A DNA stretch of 37,361 nt from Streptosporangiaceae bacterium (GTDB lineage Bacteria > Actinomycetota > Actinomycetes > Streptosporangiales > Streptosporangiaceae). The position numbers and the translations under genes are program-made. Position 1 is the first letter of the stretch. Every line of letters begins with the position of its first letter. The DNA lies in the NCBI GenBank assembly GCA_025964695.1, contig JAOPYK010000244.1, positions 1 through 37,361 of the forward strand. The letters are read 5' to 3'. Positions 1 through 8,032 of the stretch are shown here, piece after piece. Under the pieces are notes generated by a model. That model made no database searches. It had not been told where the DNA came from and saw only the letters and a list, made by a program, of their open reading frames with translations.

Positions 1-442
1 CCTCGGAGCCTGCCTCCGGGTCGGCGAGGCAGTTCTCCATCCGCTTGAAGTACGGCAGGCAGTGGGCGTAGTCCCAGCTCCTCATCCCCGGATCGGCGGC
101 CCAGCGCTCATAGTCCAGCGGATTCCCACGCTGGAAGATCATCCCGTTGATGCTGCTCGACCCGCCGAGCACCTTGCCCCGGGCGTGGTAGATCCGCCGG
201 TCGTTCATATGCGGCTCGGGTTCCGACTCGTACTTCCAGTCGTAGAACCTGCTGCCGATCGGGAACGTCAGCGCCGCGGGCATGTGGATGAACACGTCCC
301 ACGGATAGTCCGGCCGCCCGGCCTCGAGGACCAGCACCCGGCGGGAGGGATCGGCGCTGAGCCGGTTGGCCAGCGCGCTGCCCGCCGACCCTCCGCCGAC
401 GATGACGAAGTCGTACTGCGGCCGGGTGGAGCTGGGGGTCAT
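1..442 (-). CDS. GMC-family FAD oxidoreductase (choline dehydrogenase-like), 3' part beyond the window
   Basis: The first 147 residues are present; the gene runs off the left edge and its ATG is at 442-440. The N-terminus has the dinucleotide-binding Rossmann motif [11 protein letters not shown] followed about 20 residues later by an acidic end (LVLEAG). Near residues 94-112 is the GMC signature 1 ([18 protein letters not shown]). These define a flavin alcohol oxidase/dehydrogenase of the choline dehydrogenase/BetA type; the substrate-binding half is not visible, so the substrate is unknown. A weak GGCAGG ribosome site precedes the ATG. The gene diverges from a Rieske oxygenase of the betaine/choline type across 176 bp, which suggests shared regulation and possibly sequential work on a quaternary amine (inference). 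Confidence 0.9.
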   Translation of the reverse strand, partial: MTPSSTRPQYDFVIVGGGSAGSALANRLSADPSRRVLVLEAGRPDYPWDVFIHMPAALTFPIGSRFYDWKYESEPEPHMNDRRIYHARGKVLGGSSSINGMIFQRGNPLDYERWAADPGMRSWDYAHCLPYFKRMENCLADPEAGSE

Positions 443-618
443 GCGCACCTGCCGTGGAAAGTACCGTGGGACGATTACCGCAAAAGCTACCAGCGGGCAT
501 CACAGTGCGAAACACGGTGCGCTATTAGAAACAACTGGACTGCCAAGGCCGCCCTCGGTGAGCCGCCGAAGGGTTGACACAGCAGGCCCGTTGTTGCTCA
601 ATACGACCTATAGTTCGC
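443..618. promoter_or_regulatory. Divergent promoter region between GMC oxidoreductase and Rieske oxygenase
   Basis: This 176-bp gap must carry the promoters of both diverging genes. A TTGACA hexamer lies at 574-579, but no good -10 element follows at 16-18 bp. The stretch 600-614 (AATACGACCTATAG) looks superficially like a T7 promoter; I treat that as chance. No clear inverted repeat was found by eye. Confidence 0.4.
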
Positions 619-1776
619 ATGGCGCAACATCGAGCCGTAGGTGGGTACGTGGCAGCCGAAACCCTCTCCCAGGAGCTCCTCCCTACTCTCCCCGGGCGCT
701 CCTACTACCATCCGGACGTGTTCGCGGCGGAGCAGGAGCACATCTTCGAGGCGATGTGGTTCTGCGCCGTGCGCGCCTCCGAGCTCGACCGGCCCGGACG
801 CTTCCGCACCGTGCAGATCGGCAGGGAAAGCGTCATCGTCTCCCGTAACAAGGCCGGGGCCCCGCGCGCGTTCCTCAACGTCTGCCGGCACCGCGGCGCA
901 CGACTGTGCACCCAGGAGTCGGGAGAGGTGCGCAACACCTTCAAGTGCGCCTACCACGCGTGGTCCTACGACCTCGACGGGGCACTCGTGGCCGCGCCGC
1001 ACTTCGCCCGGATGCTCGACGTCGATCGCGGACCGCTCGGGCTGGTGAGCGTCGGTGTGCGTGAGTGGCTGGGGTACCTGTGGGTGTGCCTCGCCGACCC
1101 GGCCCCCTCATTCGACGACACCGTGATCGCCGATGCCGTCGAACGGCTCGGCGACCTGTCCCTGCTGGACGGCTACCGCGTCGCCGATCTCAGCGTCGGC
1201 AAGCGCATCAGCTACGACGTCGAGGCCAACTGGAAGCTGATCATCGAGAACTTCCTGGAGTGCTACCACTGCGCGACGATCCACCCGGAGCTGGTGCGGG
1301 TGCTCCCGGAGTTCTCCCGCGGGCTCGCCGCGCAGAGCTACGTCGGCCGCGGCGCGGAGTTCGGCAAGAACATCGAGGGTTTCACGGTCGACGGCGGCAC
1401 CGGCTTCGACCGGCTTCCCGGCGTCACCGACGAGCAGGACCGCCGGTACTTCGCGATGACTCTCAAACCACAGGTCTTCGTGAACCTGGTGCCCGACCAC
1501 GTCATCTTCCACCGGATGTTCCCGGTCTCCGCCACCCGCACGATCGTCGAGTGCGACTGGCTCTACTCCCCCGAGGTGATCCGTTCGGACGCGGACCTGT
1601 CCGACTCGGTGGAGCTGTTCGACCGGGTCAACCTCCAGGACTTCGAGGCCTGCGAACTGTGCCAGCCCGGCATGCGGTCGCGCGCCTATGCCGCCGGCGG
1701 AGTACTGGTGCCCGCCGAGCACCATATGGCCGCCTTCCACTCGTGGTACCTCGACAAGACCGGCTCACCGTCATGA
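619..1776 (+). CDS. Rieske non-haem iron oxygenase, alpha subunit (betaine/choline/carnitine type)
   Basis: The 385-aa product (from ATG 619) is a ring-hydroxylating-type oxygenase large subunit. The Rieske [2Fe-2S] motif is complete: CRHRG (Cys89, His91) and CAYHAW (Cys110, His113). The mononuclear iron site is present in ENFLECYHCATIHPE (His217, His222), and an acidic residue in the LQDFEACE stretch is the probable third ligand. The ECYHC spacing and overall length resemble GbcA/CntA-like enzymes that demethylate or cleave quaternary amines rather than arene dioxygenases. No reductase partner is visible in the window. GTG 649 is an alternative start with a better ribosome site (AGGTGG at 639-644); TTG 574 is unlikely. 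The substrate assignment is inference from subfamily resemblance and the adjacent choline-dehydrogenase-like gene. Confidence 0.88.
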   Translation: MAQHRAVGGYVAAETLSQELLPTLPGRSYYHPDVFAAEQEHIFEAMWFCAVRASELDRPGRFRTVQIGRESVIVSRNKAGAPRAFLNVCRHRGARLCTQESGEVRNTFKCAYHAWSYDLDGALVAAPHFARMLDVDRGPLGLVSVGVREWLGYLWVCLADPAPSFDDTVIADAVERLGDLSLLDGYRVADLSVGKRISYDVEANWKLIIENFLECYHCATIHPELVRVLPEFSRGLAAQSYVGRGAEFGKNIEGFTVDGGTGFDRLPGVTDEQDRRYFAMTLKPQVFVNLVPDHVIFHRMFPVSATRTIVECDWLYSPEVIRSDADLSDSVELFDRVNLQDFEACELCQPGMRSRAYAAGGVLVPAEHHMAAFHSWYLDKTGSPS

Positions 1777-1932
1777 ACGTGGGGCGTCGGCCGAAAAGCG
1801 CGGGCCATCGAAGTGATCCGTGGTCGTGAACTCTTCTACGGGTGCTCGCCTGAGCCGGGTGGGCCGTGCGACGGGGTGGCCGAGGGCGAGGACCGCGGCG
1901 ACGGCGAACTCGTCCGCCACGTTCAGATTTTC
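1771..1932 (-). pseudogene. C-terminal relic resembling a nitroreductase-family protein
   Basis: Reading the minus strand from about 1932 to a stop at 1773-1771 gives an uninterrupted stretch of about 50 codons containing VLALGHPV, RLRRAPVEEFTT and DHFDGPRF. From memory this resembles the extreme C-terminus of some actinobacterial nitroreductase-family proteins. There is no N-terminal part, no start and no flavin-binding region, so it is a remnant. Its stop directly abuts the stop of the Rieske gene. The family match is moderate only. Confidence 0.4.
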
Positions 1933-1940
1933 GGAGCAGG

Positions 1941-2363
1941 ATGGGATCAGCCGTGAGCGACTACGTGCCCAACGCCATCGACGGGGTAGCGGTCTATGAC
2001 ACCTTCCCCGGCACGGTGGTCCCCCAGCTGACCGCCAGCGCGGCGATCACCGGCGGTCAGGTGCTGGTGATCAGCGGGGCGGGGACCGTCGCCCCGTCCG
2101 GCGGGGCGTCCGGCCTGATCGCCGGCGTAGCGGCCAGCGACGTGAGCAGCGGCCAGAAGGTTTTGGTATGGCCGATCGGGCCGGGCATCGTCCACACGTC
2201 GATCACGCCCGCCGGTGTCGCCGCCGGTGCCTCGATCGCGTCCGCCGCCGCCGGAGGGGTCGACTCGGGAACGCTGGGGACGTTGGCAGCGGCCGGGACC
2301 CTGCTCGGCACCACGCTTACCACAGCCTCGGCCGGCCAGCCGTGCCGATGGATCGGCCGATGA
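1941..2363 (+). CDS. DUF2190-like phage capsid-cement/decoration protein (isolated)
   Basis: The 140-aa product is rich in Ala, Gly, Ser, Thr and Val and reads as short beta-strand repeats (LTASAAITGGQVLVIS, GTVAPSGGASG, GVAASDVSSGQKVLV, LGTTLTTASAGQ). This pattern is typical of DUF2190 proteins, which decorate capsids of tailed phages. ATG 1941 is preceded by GGAG (1933-1936); GTG 1953 is an alternative. No portal, protease, capsid or tail genes surround it, so it is a phage relic or a domesticated orphan. Its stop overlaps the start of the next small ORF (ATGA at 2360-2363). I cannot tell whether it is expressed. Confidence 0.65.
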   Translation: MGSAVSDYVPNAIDGVAVYDTFPGTVVPQLTASAAITGGQVLVISGAGTVAPSGGASGLIAGVAASDVSSGQKVLVWPIGPGIVHTSITPAGVAAGASIASAAAGGVDSGTLGTLAAAGTLLGTTLTTASAGQPCRWIGR

Positions 2364-2521
2364 CCACCTACCGGGTGACCGCCCCCATGATCAGCTTTGC
2401 CGTTCTGGCGGCTGCGGCAGGAGGCGCTACGGCTCGCCACCTGGTACCGCAGCGCCTCCGGCGGCGGACGGGGCCGGCGGGTCCTTGCCATTCGGGCGGC
2501 GGCACCCTGCGCGCCCTCTGA
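2360..2521 (+). CDS. Small ORF coupled to the DUF2190 gene (53 aa, possibly truncated phage gene)
   Basis: The ATG overlaps the upstream stop (ATGA), a coupling common between neighbouring phage head genes. The product begins MTTYRVTAPM, which resembles the start of small proteins often encoded right after DUF2190 genes in actinophages, then becomes low-complexity (Ala/Gly, then Arg-rich). The second half may therefore be out of frame or decayed. No recognisable domain. Confidence 0.35.
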   Translation: MTTYRVTAPMISFAVLAAAAGGATARHLVPQRLRRRTGPAGPCHSGGGTLRAL

Positions 2522-2555
2522 CGCCGGCCGCAACGCGGCGACGGGCCGGAACGAG

Positions 2556-3449
2556 CTAACCCTTGCGCTGGGCCCGGTACGCGCTCGCGGGGATCCCGTG
2601 GGCGGCGTGGAACTGGCGGGAGAAGTAGAAAGGGTCCCGGTAGCCGAGCATCCGCGCGATCGTCGCGATCGGGAGGTCGGTCGTGTCGAGCAGTTCGCGT
2701 GCCCGCGACATGCGCAGCCGGGTCTGGTACTTCAGAACGCCGGCGCCGGTGGCCTTGCGGAAAAGGGCCGCGAAATGGGAGGGGCTGAGCCGGGCCAGCG
2801 CGGCGAGTTCCGCCACGCTGACCCGGGTGCCGACATGGTCGTGAAGGTACTGGCGGGCCTGCCGGACGGGATCGTGCCCGGTGGAGGTCGCGTGGGTCTG
2901 ATCCGCGGCCAGGAGTGCGAGCAGATGCCAGGCGGCCCCGGCCGCCGCCTGCAGGCTGGCGGCCGAGTCGTCGCGCTCCATGCGCCGCAGTGACTCATCG
3001 ATCAGCGCGACCGCCCGGTAGACATCGCCCACCCCGACCACCGGGCGTTCGGCGTCGACCTGTGCGGCGGCGATGAGTTCCCGCACATCGGTCCCCGCGA
3101 GGTGAAGCCACCAGATCGTCCAGGGGTCACCGGTGGCGGCGCCATAGGTGTGCGGCACATCCGGGGGGACGATGAGGGCCTGCCCGGGGCGCACGGTGCG
3201 CCGTCCCGAGGGCAGGTCGCACCATCCCCCGCCGTCCGCGCAGACGATCACTATGGCCTGCCGGCTGCCCGCAGGGCGGCTGCGCCGGTGGCCGACGGCG
3301 GCCGGGAAGTATCCGCAGTCGGTGACCAGCAGCCGCGCGGTGAGGGCGCGGCCGAGCGCCTGGTGGATCAGCGGCCGCGGGAGCACGCTGATGCGCTCCC
3401 CGGCGAAGCCCTGTGCCCGGGTCATTCGCCCATCGTGGCGCCGGATCAT
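2556..3449 (-). CDS. AraC-family transcriptional regulator
   Basis: The 297-aa product has the AraC plan: an N-terminal cupin-like sensor (residues about 10-150, with the PGQALIVPPDVPHTY beta-barrel stretch) and a C-terminal double helix-turn-helix (last 100 residues, with LAALARLSPSHFAALFRKATG and ending in GYRDPFYFSRQFHAAHG). The start is set at ATG 3449 because GGAG at 3459-3456 lies six bases upstream; the downstream ATG at 3425 has no comparable site. It diverges from the DUF5107-TPR gene by 68 bp, and AraC proteins with cupin sensors commonly control adjacent sugar genes. It probably activates that neighbour (inference). The ligand is unknown. Confidence 0.93.
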   Translation of the reverse strand: MIRRHDGRMTRAQGFAGERISVLPRPLIHQALGRALTARLLVTDCGYFPAAVGHRRSRPAGSRQAIVIVCADGGGWCDLPSGRRTVRPGQALIVPPDVPHTYGAATGDPWTIWWLHLAGTDVRELIAAAQVDAERPVVGVGDVYRAVALIDESLRRMERDDSAASLQAAAGAAWHLLALLAADQTHATSTGHDPVRQARQYLHDHVGTRVSVAELAALARLSPSHFAALFRKATGAGVLKYQTRLRMSRARELLDTTDLPIATIARMLGYRDPFYFSRQFHAAHGIPASAYRAQRKG

Positions 3450-3483
3450 CGTTTTCTCCAGGTGAATCGCTCTTTCCCGCATT

Positions 3484-3499
3484 CCCGCAGTGGTGCGGG
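3484..3499. promoter_or_regulatory. Inverted repeat, candidate AraC operator
   Basis: A perfect 6-bp inverted repeat CCCGCA-GTGG-TGCGGG lies between the diverging araC-type and DUF5107 genes. It sits where the -35 region of the rightward promoter would be, a usual position for an activator site. No footprint or second copy supports it. Confidence 0.4.
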
Positions 3500-3505
3500 C
3501 GCTCC

Positions 3506-3511
3506 TACGCT
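3506..3511 (+). promoter_or_regulatory. -10 element for a leaderless DUF5107 transcript
   Basis: TACGCT (TANNNT consensus) ends six bases before ATG 3518, and no Shine-Dalgarno sequence is present. This spacing puts the transcription start at or next to the ATG, as in actinobacterial leaderless mRNAs. No -35 consensus is seen, which agrees with an activator-dependent promoter. Confidence 0.45.
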
Positions 3512-3517
3512 CGGCCC

Positions 3518-6500
3518 ATGACGAGGGAGCAGAGCGACGGCCCGCGACTGACACTGCCGCCGATACCCGGGGATCAGCGGCATCATGAGGTCGCGGCGTG
3601 GCGGGAGAGCGTGCTCATCGACACCTACGCGCCGGCCGATCCGGATCCCTATCCCGCGTTCCTGGAGAACCGGGTGTATCAGGGCTCGTCGGGGCGGGTG
3701 TATCCGCTGCCCTTCTACGAGCGCGTCGCCGCGCGCAGCGAGCCGATGCGATGGGACGCGGTGCATCTGGAGAACCGGTGGCTGCGCGTCATGGTGCTGC
3801 CGGCCCTCGGCGGCCGTATCCATGTCGGCTTCGACAAGGTGGCCGGATACGACTTCTTCTACCGGAGCAACGTGATCAAGCCGGCGCTGGTCGGCCTGGC
3901 CGGTCCGTGGGCGTCGGGCGGGGTGGAGTTCAACTGGCCGCAGCATCACCGGCCGGGCACGTTCCTGCCGGTCGACGTGGAGATCGAACGTGAACCGGAC
4001 GGGGCGATCACCGTGTGGTGTTCCGACCACGACCCCTTCACCCGGATGAAGGGCATGCACGGCGTACGGCTTGGTCCGGACCGGGCGGTGCTGGAACTGC
4101 GGGTACGGCTGTACAACCGTACCGAGGACGTACAGACCTTCTTGTGGTGGGCCAATGCCGCGGTCCGGGTGCACGACGACTACCAGTCGTTCTTCCCGCC
4201 CGACGTCCGGTTCGTGGCCGACCACGCCCGGCGGGCGACGACGGCCTACCCACGGGCGTCGAGCCGGTACTACGGGGTCGACTACCCGGCCCGGGTCAGC
4301 GCCGGCCGACCGGACGCCGACCGGCTGGACTGGCACCGCAACATCCCGGTGCCGACCTCCTTCATGTGCCTGGGCAGCACCGAGGACTTCTTCGGCGGGT
4401 ACGACCACCGGGCCGAGGCGGGCTTCGTGCACTGGGCCGACCATCGCGTGGCACCGGGAAAGAAGCAGTGGACCTGGGGCAACGCACCGTTCGGCCAGGC
4501 CTGGGAGCGCAACCTCACCGACGGCGACGGGCCGTACATCGAGCTGATGGCCGGTGTCTACACCGACAACCAGCCGGACTTCTCCTACCTGGCCCCCGGC
4601 GAGACCAAGGCGTTCAGCCAGTACTGGTATCCGATCCAGCGGATCGGGCCGCCGCAGCGGGCCACCCTGGACGCCGCGATCAGCCTGGCCACCGAGACCG
4701 GCGCCGGGGGCACCCTGGTCCGGGTCGGCGCCGCGGTGACCGCGCCTCGGCCCGGCTGCCTGGTGGTTCTGCGCGATGCCGATCAGCGGGTCGTGTGGAG
4801 CATGGAGGCGGACCTGGCGCCCGGATCGCCCCTGGTCGAGAAGGTGCGGCTCGACGGCCGGTATGCCGGCCCGGAGCTGGAACTCGCCGTCGAGCAGGTC
4901 GGCATCACGCTGGCGCGCTGGCGGCCCGGCATCGAACCGGCCGGTCCGGGCGAGCGGCCCGAGCCGCCCGAGCCCGCTTCCGAGCCGCCCGCACCGGAGC
5001 AGCTCGCGTCCGCCGACGAGCTCTATCTGACCGGGCTGCACCTCGAGCAGTACCGTCACGCGACCCGCTCCCCCGAGCCGTACTGGCAGGAGGCGCTGCG
5101 CCGTGACCCGGGTGACGCCCGCTGCAACCTCGCGCTCGCCGCTCGCCGCTACCGGGCCGCGGACCACGCCGAGGCCGAGCGCCTGTTGCGGCGCGCCGTC
5201 GCCCGCCTGACCCGCCGCAACCCCAACCCGTACGACGGCGAGGCGCACTACCGGCTGGGGCTGACCCTGACCAGGATGAACCGGCTGGACGAGGCGTCCG
5301 ACGCCCTGGCCAAGGCGACCTGGAACGCGGCCTGGCGGGCCCCCGCCCACCACGCGCTGGCCCGGCTGCACTGCCGGGCGGGCCGGTGGACGGCCGCCCT
5401 GGGCGATCTGGAGCGTGCACTGGCCGCGGACACCGGTCTCCTGCAGGCCCGTGACCTGAGAGTCCTGGTGCTGCGCCGGCTCGGCCGGACCGCGGAGGCC
5501 GACGCGCAGGCGCGGGCCGGCCGCGCGCTCGACCCGCTCGACTGGTGGGCGCGCGACCTGGCCGGCGAGCCACTGGACTGTGACACCGCGACCTGCCTGG
5601 ACGTCGCGCTCGACTACGCCGGCGCGGGCTTCACGGCCGAGGCGCTGCGCGTGCTGGATCGCGCCGAGCAGCGCCTCTCCGAGGAGGGCGGCTACGCGAG
5701 GAGCTCCGAGGACGATGGCCAGGCTCCGGGCGACGGCGTACCGGACTGGGGGCGGCCACGCTCCGGGCTCGGGCCCCTGATCGGCTATCACCGCGCCGCC
5801 CTGCTGGCCGCCCTTGGTGACCACGATGGCGCGCAGCGCGCCCTGCGGGCGGCTCGCGCGGGCGACAGCGCCTACTGTTTCCCGCACCGGCTGGACGACC
5901 ACGCGGTGCTGTCCCGCGCGCTGGACCACGATCCCGGGGACGCACGGGCGGCCTCGCTGCTCGGCCACTGGCTCTACCATCATCGCCGCCACCCCGACGC
6001 CATCGCCGCCTGGAGCCGGGCCGTCGCCGGCGAGCCGGGTGACATCGTGGCCTGGCGCAACCTCGGTATCGCGGCGTTCAACATCGAGGGCGACCCCGAA
6101 CGCGCCGCCGCCTGCTATGAGCGGGCACTCGCCCTGGCACCCGGCGACGCACGCTTGTGGTACGAACGTGACCAGCTGGCCGGACGTACCGGAGAACCAC
6201 CGGCGGTGAGGTTGTCCCGGCTGGACAGCCACCCCCACCTCATCACGGCCCGCGACGACCTGACCATCGCCTACGTGCTCCTGCTCCTGGTCACCGGCCG
6301 GGCGGAACACGCCCTGAAGGCGCTCACCGGCCGCCGGTTCCAGCCCTGGGAAGGCGGCGAGGGACAGGTCCTGGCCGCCTGGGAACAGACCCGGCTGGCC
6401 CTGTCCCGCGCGGCGCTGGCCGACGGGCGGCCCGCCGAGGCCCAAGCCCACGCCGAGGCCGCACTCGACCCCCCGGAGAATCTCGGCGAGACCCGTCATC

Positions 6501-6979
6501 CGCTGGCCTATCGCGGGGACCTGCATCTCATGCTCGGCGACGCCTGCGCGGCGAACGGCCGGCACGACGCCGCCGCGCAGCAGTGGACGATGGCCGCCAC
6601 CGCCGAGGGAGACTTCCGGCAGATGAGCCCGCAGCCCTTCAGCGAGATGACCTGGTACTCGGCCCTGGCCTGGCGTCGGCTCGGTCATCCGGATCGAGCC
6701 GGACGGCTGATCGACGGGCTGGCAGCCCACCTCTCCGAGCTGAGGAGCACCCCTGCCCGCATCGACTACTTCACCACTTCATTGCCCACCATGCTGCTGT
6801 TCGACGACGATCTGCAGGCCCGCCAGGACACCCTGGCGGAATTCCTGGCCGCGCAGCTCGCGGCGCTGCGCGGCCGACGGGACTCGGCGCTGGCCCACCT
6901 CACCGTCGTGCTGGCCCGCGACCCCGCCCACCTGCCGGCCCACGCACTCCGCACGGAGCTCGCAGGCGAGGCCACCTAA
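3518..6979 (+). CDS. DUF5107 domain protein with C-terminal tetratricopeptide repeats
   Basis: The 1153-aa cytoplasmic protein has no signal peptide. Residues about 30-430 form a DUF5107 domain: aromatic-rich, with VMVLPALGGRIH and VEFNWPQHHRPGTFLP, the latter two stretches recalling aldose-mutarotase-like sandwich folds. A Pro/Glu-rich linker near residues 490-510 leads into many TPR units (for example LGLTLTRMNRLDEASDALAKA) to the end. Family members occur in carbohydrate loci and are suspected to act on or bind glycosides; no activity is assigned here. The ATG at 3518 follows a leaderless-type promoter. The divergent AraC regulator supports a sugar-responsive role. The next gene is convergent. 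Confidence 0.85.
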   Translation: MTREQSDGPRLTLPPIPGDQRHHEVAAWRESVLIDTYAPADPDPYPAFLENRVYQGSSGRVYPLPFYERVAARSEPMRWDAVHLENRWLRVMVLPALGGRIHVGFDKVAGYDFFYRSNVIKPALVGLAGPWASGGVEFNWPQHHRPGTFLPVDVEIEREPDGAITVWCSDHDPFTRMKGMHGVRLGPDRAVLELRVRLYNRTEDVQTFLWWANAAVRVHDDYQSFFPPDVRFVADHARRATTAYPRASSRYYGVDYPARVSAGRPDADRLDWHRNIPVPTSFMCLGSTEDFFGGYDHRAEAGFVHWADHRVAPGKKQWTWGNAPFGQAWERNLTDGDGPYIELMAGVYTDNQPDFSYLAPGETKAFSQYWYPIQRIGPPQRATLDAAISLATETGAGGTLVRVGAAVTAPRPGCLVVLRDADQRVVWSMEADLAPGSPLVEKVRLDGRYAGPELELAVEQVGITLARWRPGIEPAGPGERPEPPEPASEPPAPEQLASADELYLTGLHLEQYRHATRSPEPYWQEALRRDPGDARCNLALAARRYRAADHAEAERLLRRAVARLTRRNPNPYDGEAHYRLGLTLTRMNRLDEASDALAKATWNAAWRAPAHHALARLHCRAGRWTAALGDLERALAADTGLLQARDLRVLVLRRLGRTAEADAQARAGRALDPLDWWARDLAGEPLDCDTATCLDVALDYAGAGFTAEALRVLDRAEQRLSEEGGYARSSEDDGQAPGDGVPDWGRPRSGLGPLIGYHRAALLAALGDHDGAQRALRAARAGDSAYCFPHRLDDHAVLSRALDHDPGDARAASLLGHWLYHHRRHPDAIAAWSRAVAGEPGDIVAWRNLGIAAFNIEGDPERAAACYERALALAPGDARLWYERDQLAGRTGEPPAVRLSRLDSHPHLITARDDLTIAYVLLLLVTGRAEHALKALTGRRFQPWEGGEGQVLAAWEQTRLALSRAALADGRPAEAQAHAEAALDPPENLGETRHPLAYRGDLHLMLGDACAANGRHDAAAQQWTMAATAEGDFRQMSPQPFSEMTWYSALAWRRLGHPDRAGRLIDGLAAHLSELRSTPARIDYFTTSLPTMLLFDDDLQARQDTLAEFLAAQLAALRGRRDSALAHLTVVLARDPAHLPAHALRTELAGEAT

Positions 6980-7010
6980 CGGCCAGGGGACACGGCCGGG
7001 CGGACGTGTG

Positions 7011-7511
7011 TCAGTTGACCGGGACGATGCTCGCCTCGACGAGCCGGCCGCGTTCGACGGTGAGCAGGCCCACGGTTCCGTGCGGCTGGCGGCGGCGGTC
7101 GGTGGGTGATCCGGGATTGAAGATGCGCACGCCGTCGCCCGTCTCGTCGAGCGGGATGTGGGAGTGCCCGAAGATCACCAGCTCGGCAGCGGGGAACAGG
7201 CGGCGCATCCGGGCGGTCCGGCCGCCAGCCGGACCGCTGTCGTGGACCATCGCGACCGGCAGCCCCTCCAGGTCCAGCTCGAGCGCCTCGGGCGCGCCCC
7301 AGTCCGCCACGTCCGGGCCGTCGTTGTTGCCGAGTACCGCGCGGACCGGCGCGTAGCCCGCCAACTCCTCCAGCACCCCCGCGGTGCACACGTCACCCGC
7401 GTGCATGATCAGATCGGCCCCGCTCAGCAGCTCCGCCACCCTCGGCGGGCAGGAGCGCCAGCGCCGGGGCGCGTGCGTGTCCGCCAGCACCACCACCTTC
7501 ACGCCTCCCAT
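7011..7511 (-). CDS. YfcE/MJ0936-type metallophosphoesterase
   Basis: The 166-aa product is a compact calcineurin-like phosphodiesterase. All metal-binding blocks are visible in order: DTH near the N-terminus (VVLADTHAP), GD (MHAGDVC), GNND (VLGNNDGPD), H (VHDSG) and GHSH (IFGHSHIP), followed by the usual NPGSPTDRRR loop. Such proteins hydrolyse phosphodiesters in vitro; the physiological substrate is unknown. The ATG at 7511 is used; a GTG four codons in is possible. It is convergent with the DUF5107 gene and divergent from the small ORF at 7708. Confidence 0.9.
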   Translation of the reverse strand: MGGVKVVVLADTHAPRRWRSCPPRVAELLSGADLIMHAGDVCTAGVLEELAGYAPVRAVLGNNDGPDVADWGAPEALELDLEGLPVAMVHDSGPAGGRTARMRRLFPAAELVIFGHSHIPLDETGDGVRIFNPGSPTDRRRQPHGTVGLLTVERGRLVEASIVPVN

Positions 7512-7707
7512 ACTGCTCTGCCGCCGAGATCAGGGCCCGGCTCGCCCTCCCGGACGGACGCTCCCGCCGGCCCATCACGGAAAAGGCGCCGTCACTCGCG
7601 GCGGTGGCAGTGGTCGCGATACTTCCCGGGCGCCTAACCCCGGCTGGGCAGGATGGCCCATTAGGCTGGGTGAAATGCTCAGACTCACGCCCTGGGGGAT
7701 GCGCAGG

Positions 7708-8019
7708 ATGACGCAAGAGCATCGGCTTCCGGCGTTGACGGCTGCGGAACGCGACTTCCTGCACCATTACCTCCGGGTGATCGAGCTGCTGGGGCGGATC
7801 AACCCCGCGGCGGCCGAGCACACCTACGGAGGCGTCAACGCCGCCCAAGCCCTGGTCTCGGAGGTCTCGAAGCTGCGCGACGCGCTCACGCTCATGCACC
7901 AGCGCGGAGAGACCGAGATCCACAAGGAGCCGCTCACCCGCGCCCTGCGGATGCTCGACGCCGAGGCCCGGATCCAGCGCCTGTCCCTTCCGCCGGATCC
8001 GGGTTCCGCCGCGGGCTGA
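7708..8019 (+). CDS. Small helical hypothetical protein (103 aa)
   Basis: ATG 7708 is preceded by GGGGGA (7694-7699) at 8 bp; ATGs at 7675 and 7699 are alternatives that would lengthen the product slightly. The sequence is predicted mainly helical, begins LTAAERDFLHHYLRVIELL, has a charged middle (EVSKLRDALTLMHQRGETEI), and has no membrane segment or cysteine. I do not recognise the family. It is convergent with the flavoprotein gene, whose stop lies 13 bp downstream. Confidence 0.6.
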   Translation: MTQEHRLPALTAAERDFLHHYLRVIELLGRINPAAAEHTYGGVNAAQALVSEVSKLRDALTLMHQRGETEIHKEPLTRALRMLDAEARIQRLSLPPDPGSAAG

Positions 8020-8032
8020 CGCCACGCCCGGG

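Noticed and set aside
600-614. T7-promoter-like AATACGACCTATAG before the Rieske gene
   Set aside because: Only partly matches the phage consensus (missing TCAC), and there is no phage polymerase context, so coincidence is more likely.
2522-2555. GGCC-rich inverted repeat between the small phage-like ORF and the AraC gene
   Set aside because: Matches are short and broken in very GC-rich sequence, so it is not distinguishable from background.
3446-6730. Very long minus-strand open frame (1094 codons) opposite the DUF5107 gene
   Set aside because: Produced by GC bias: residues are Gly/Pro/Arg/Val-rich without domains, while the plus strand gives a coherent DUF5107-TPR protein.
6980-7010. Possible terminator hairpin between the DUF5107 and phosphoesterase genes
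   Set aside because: Only a weak GACAC/GTGTC pairing with a long loop.
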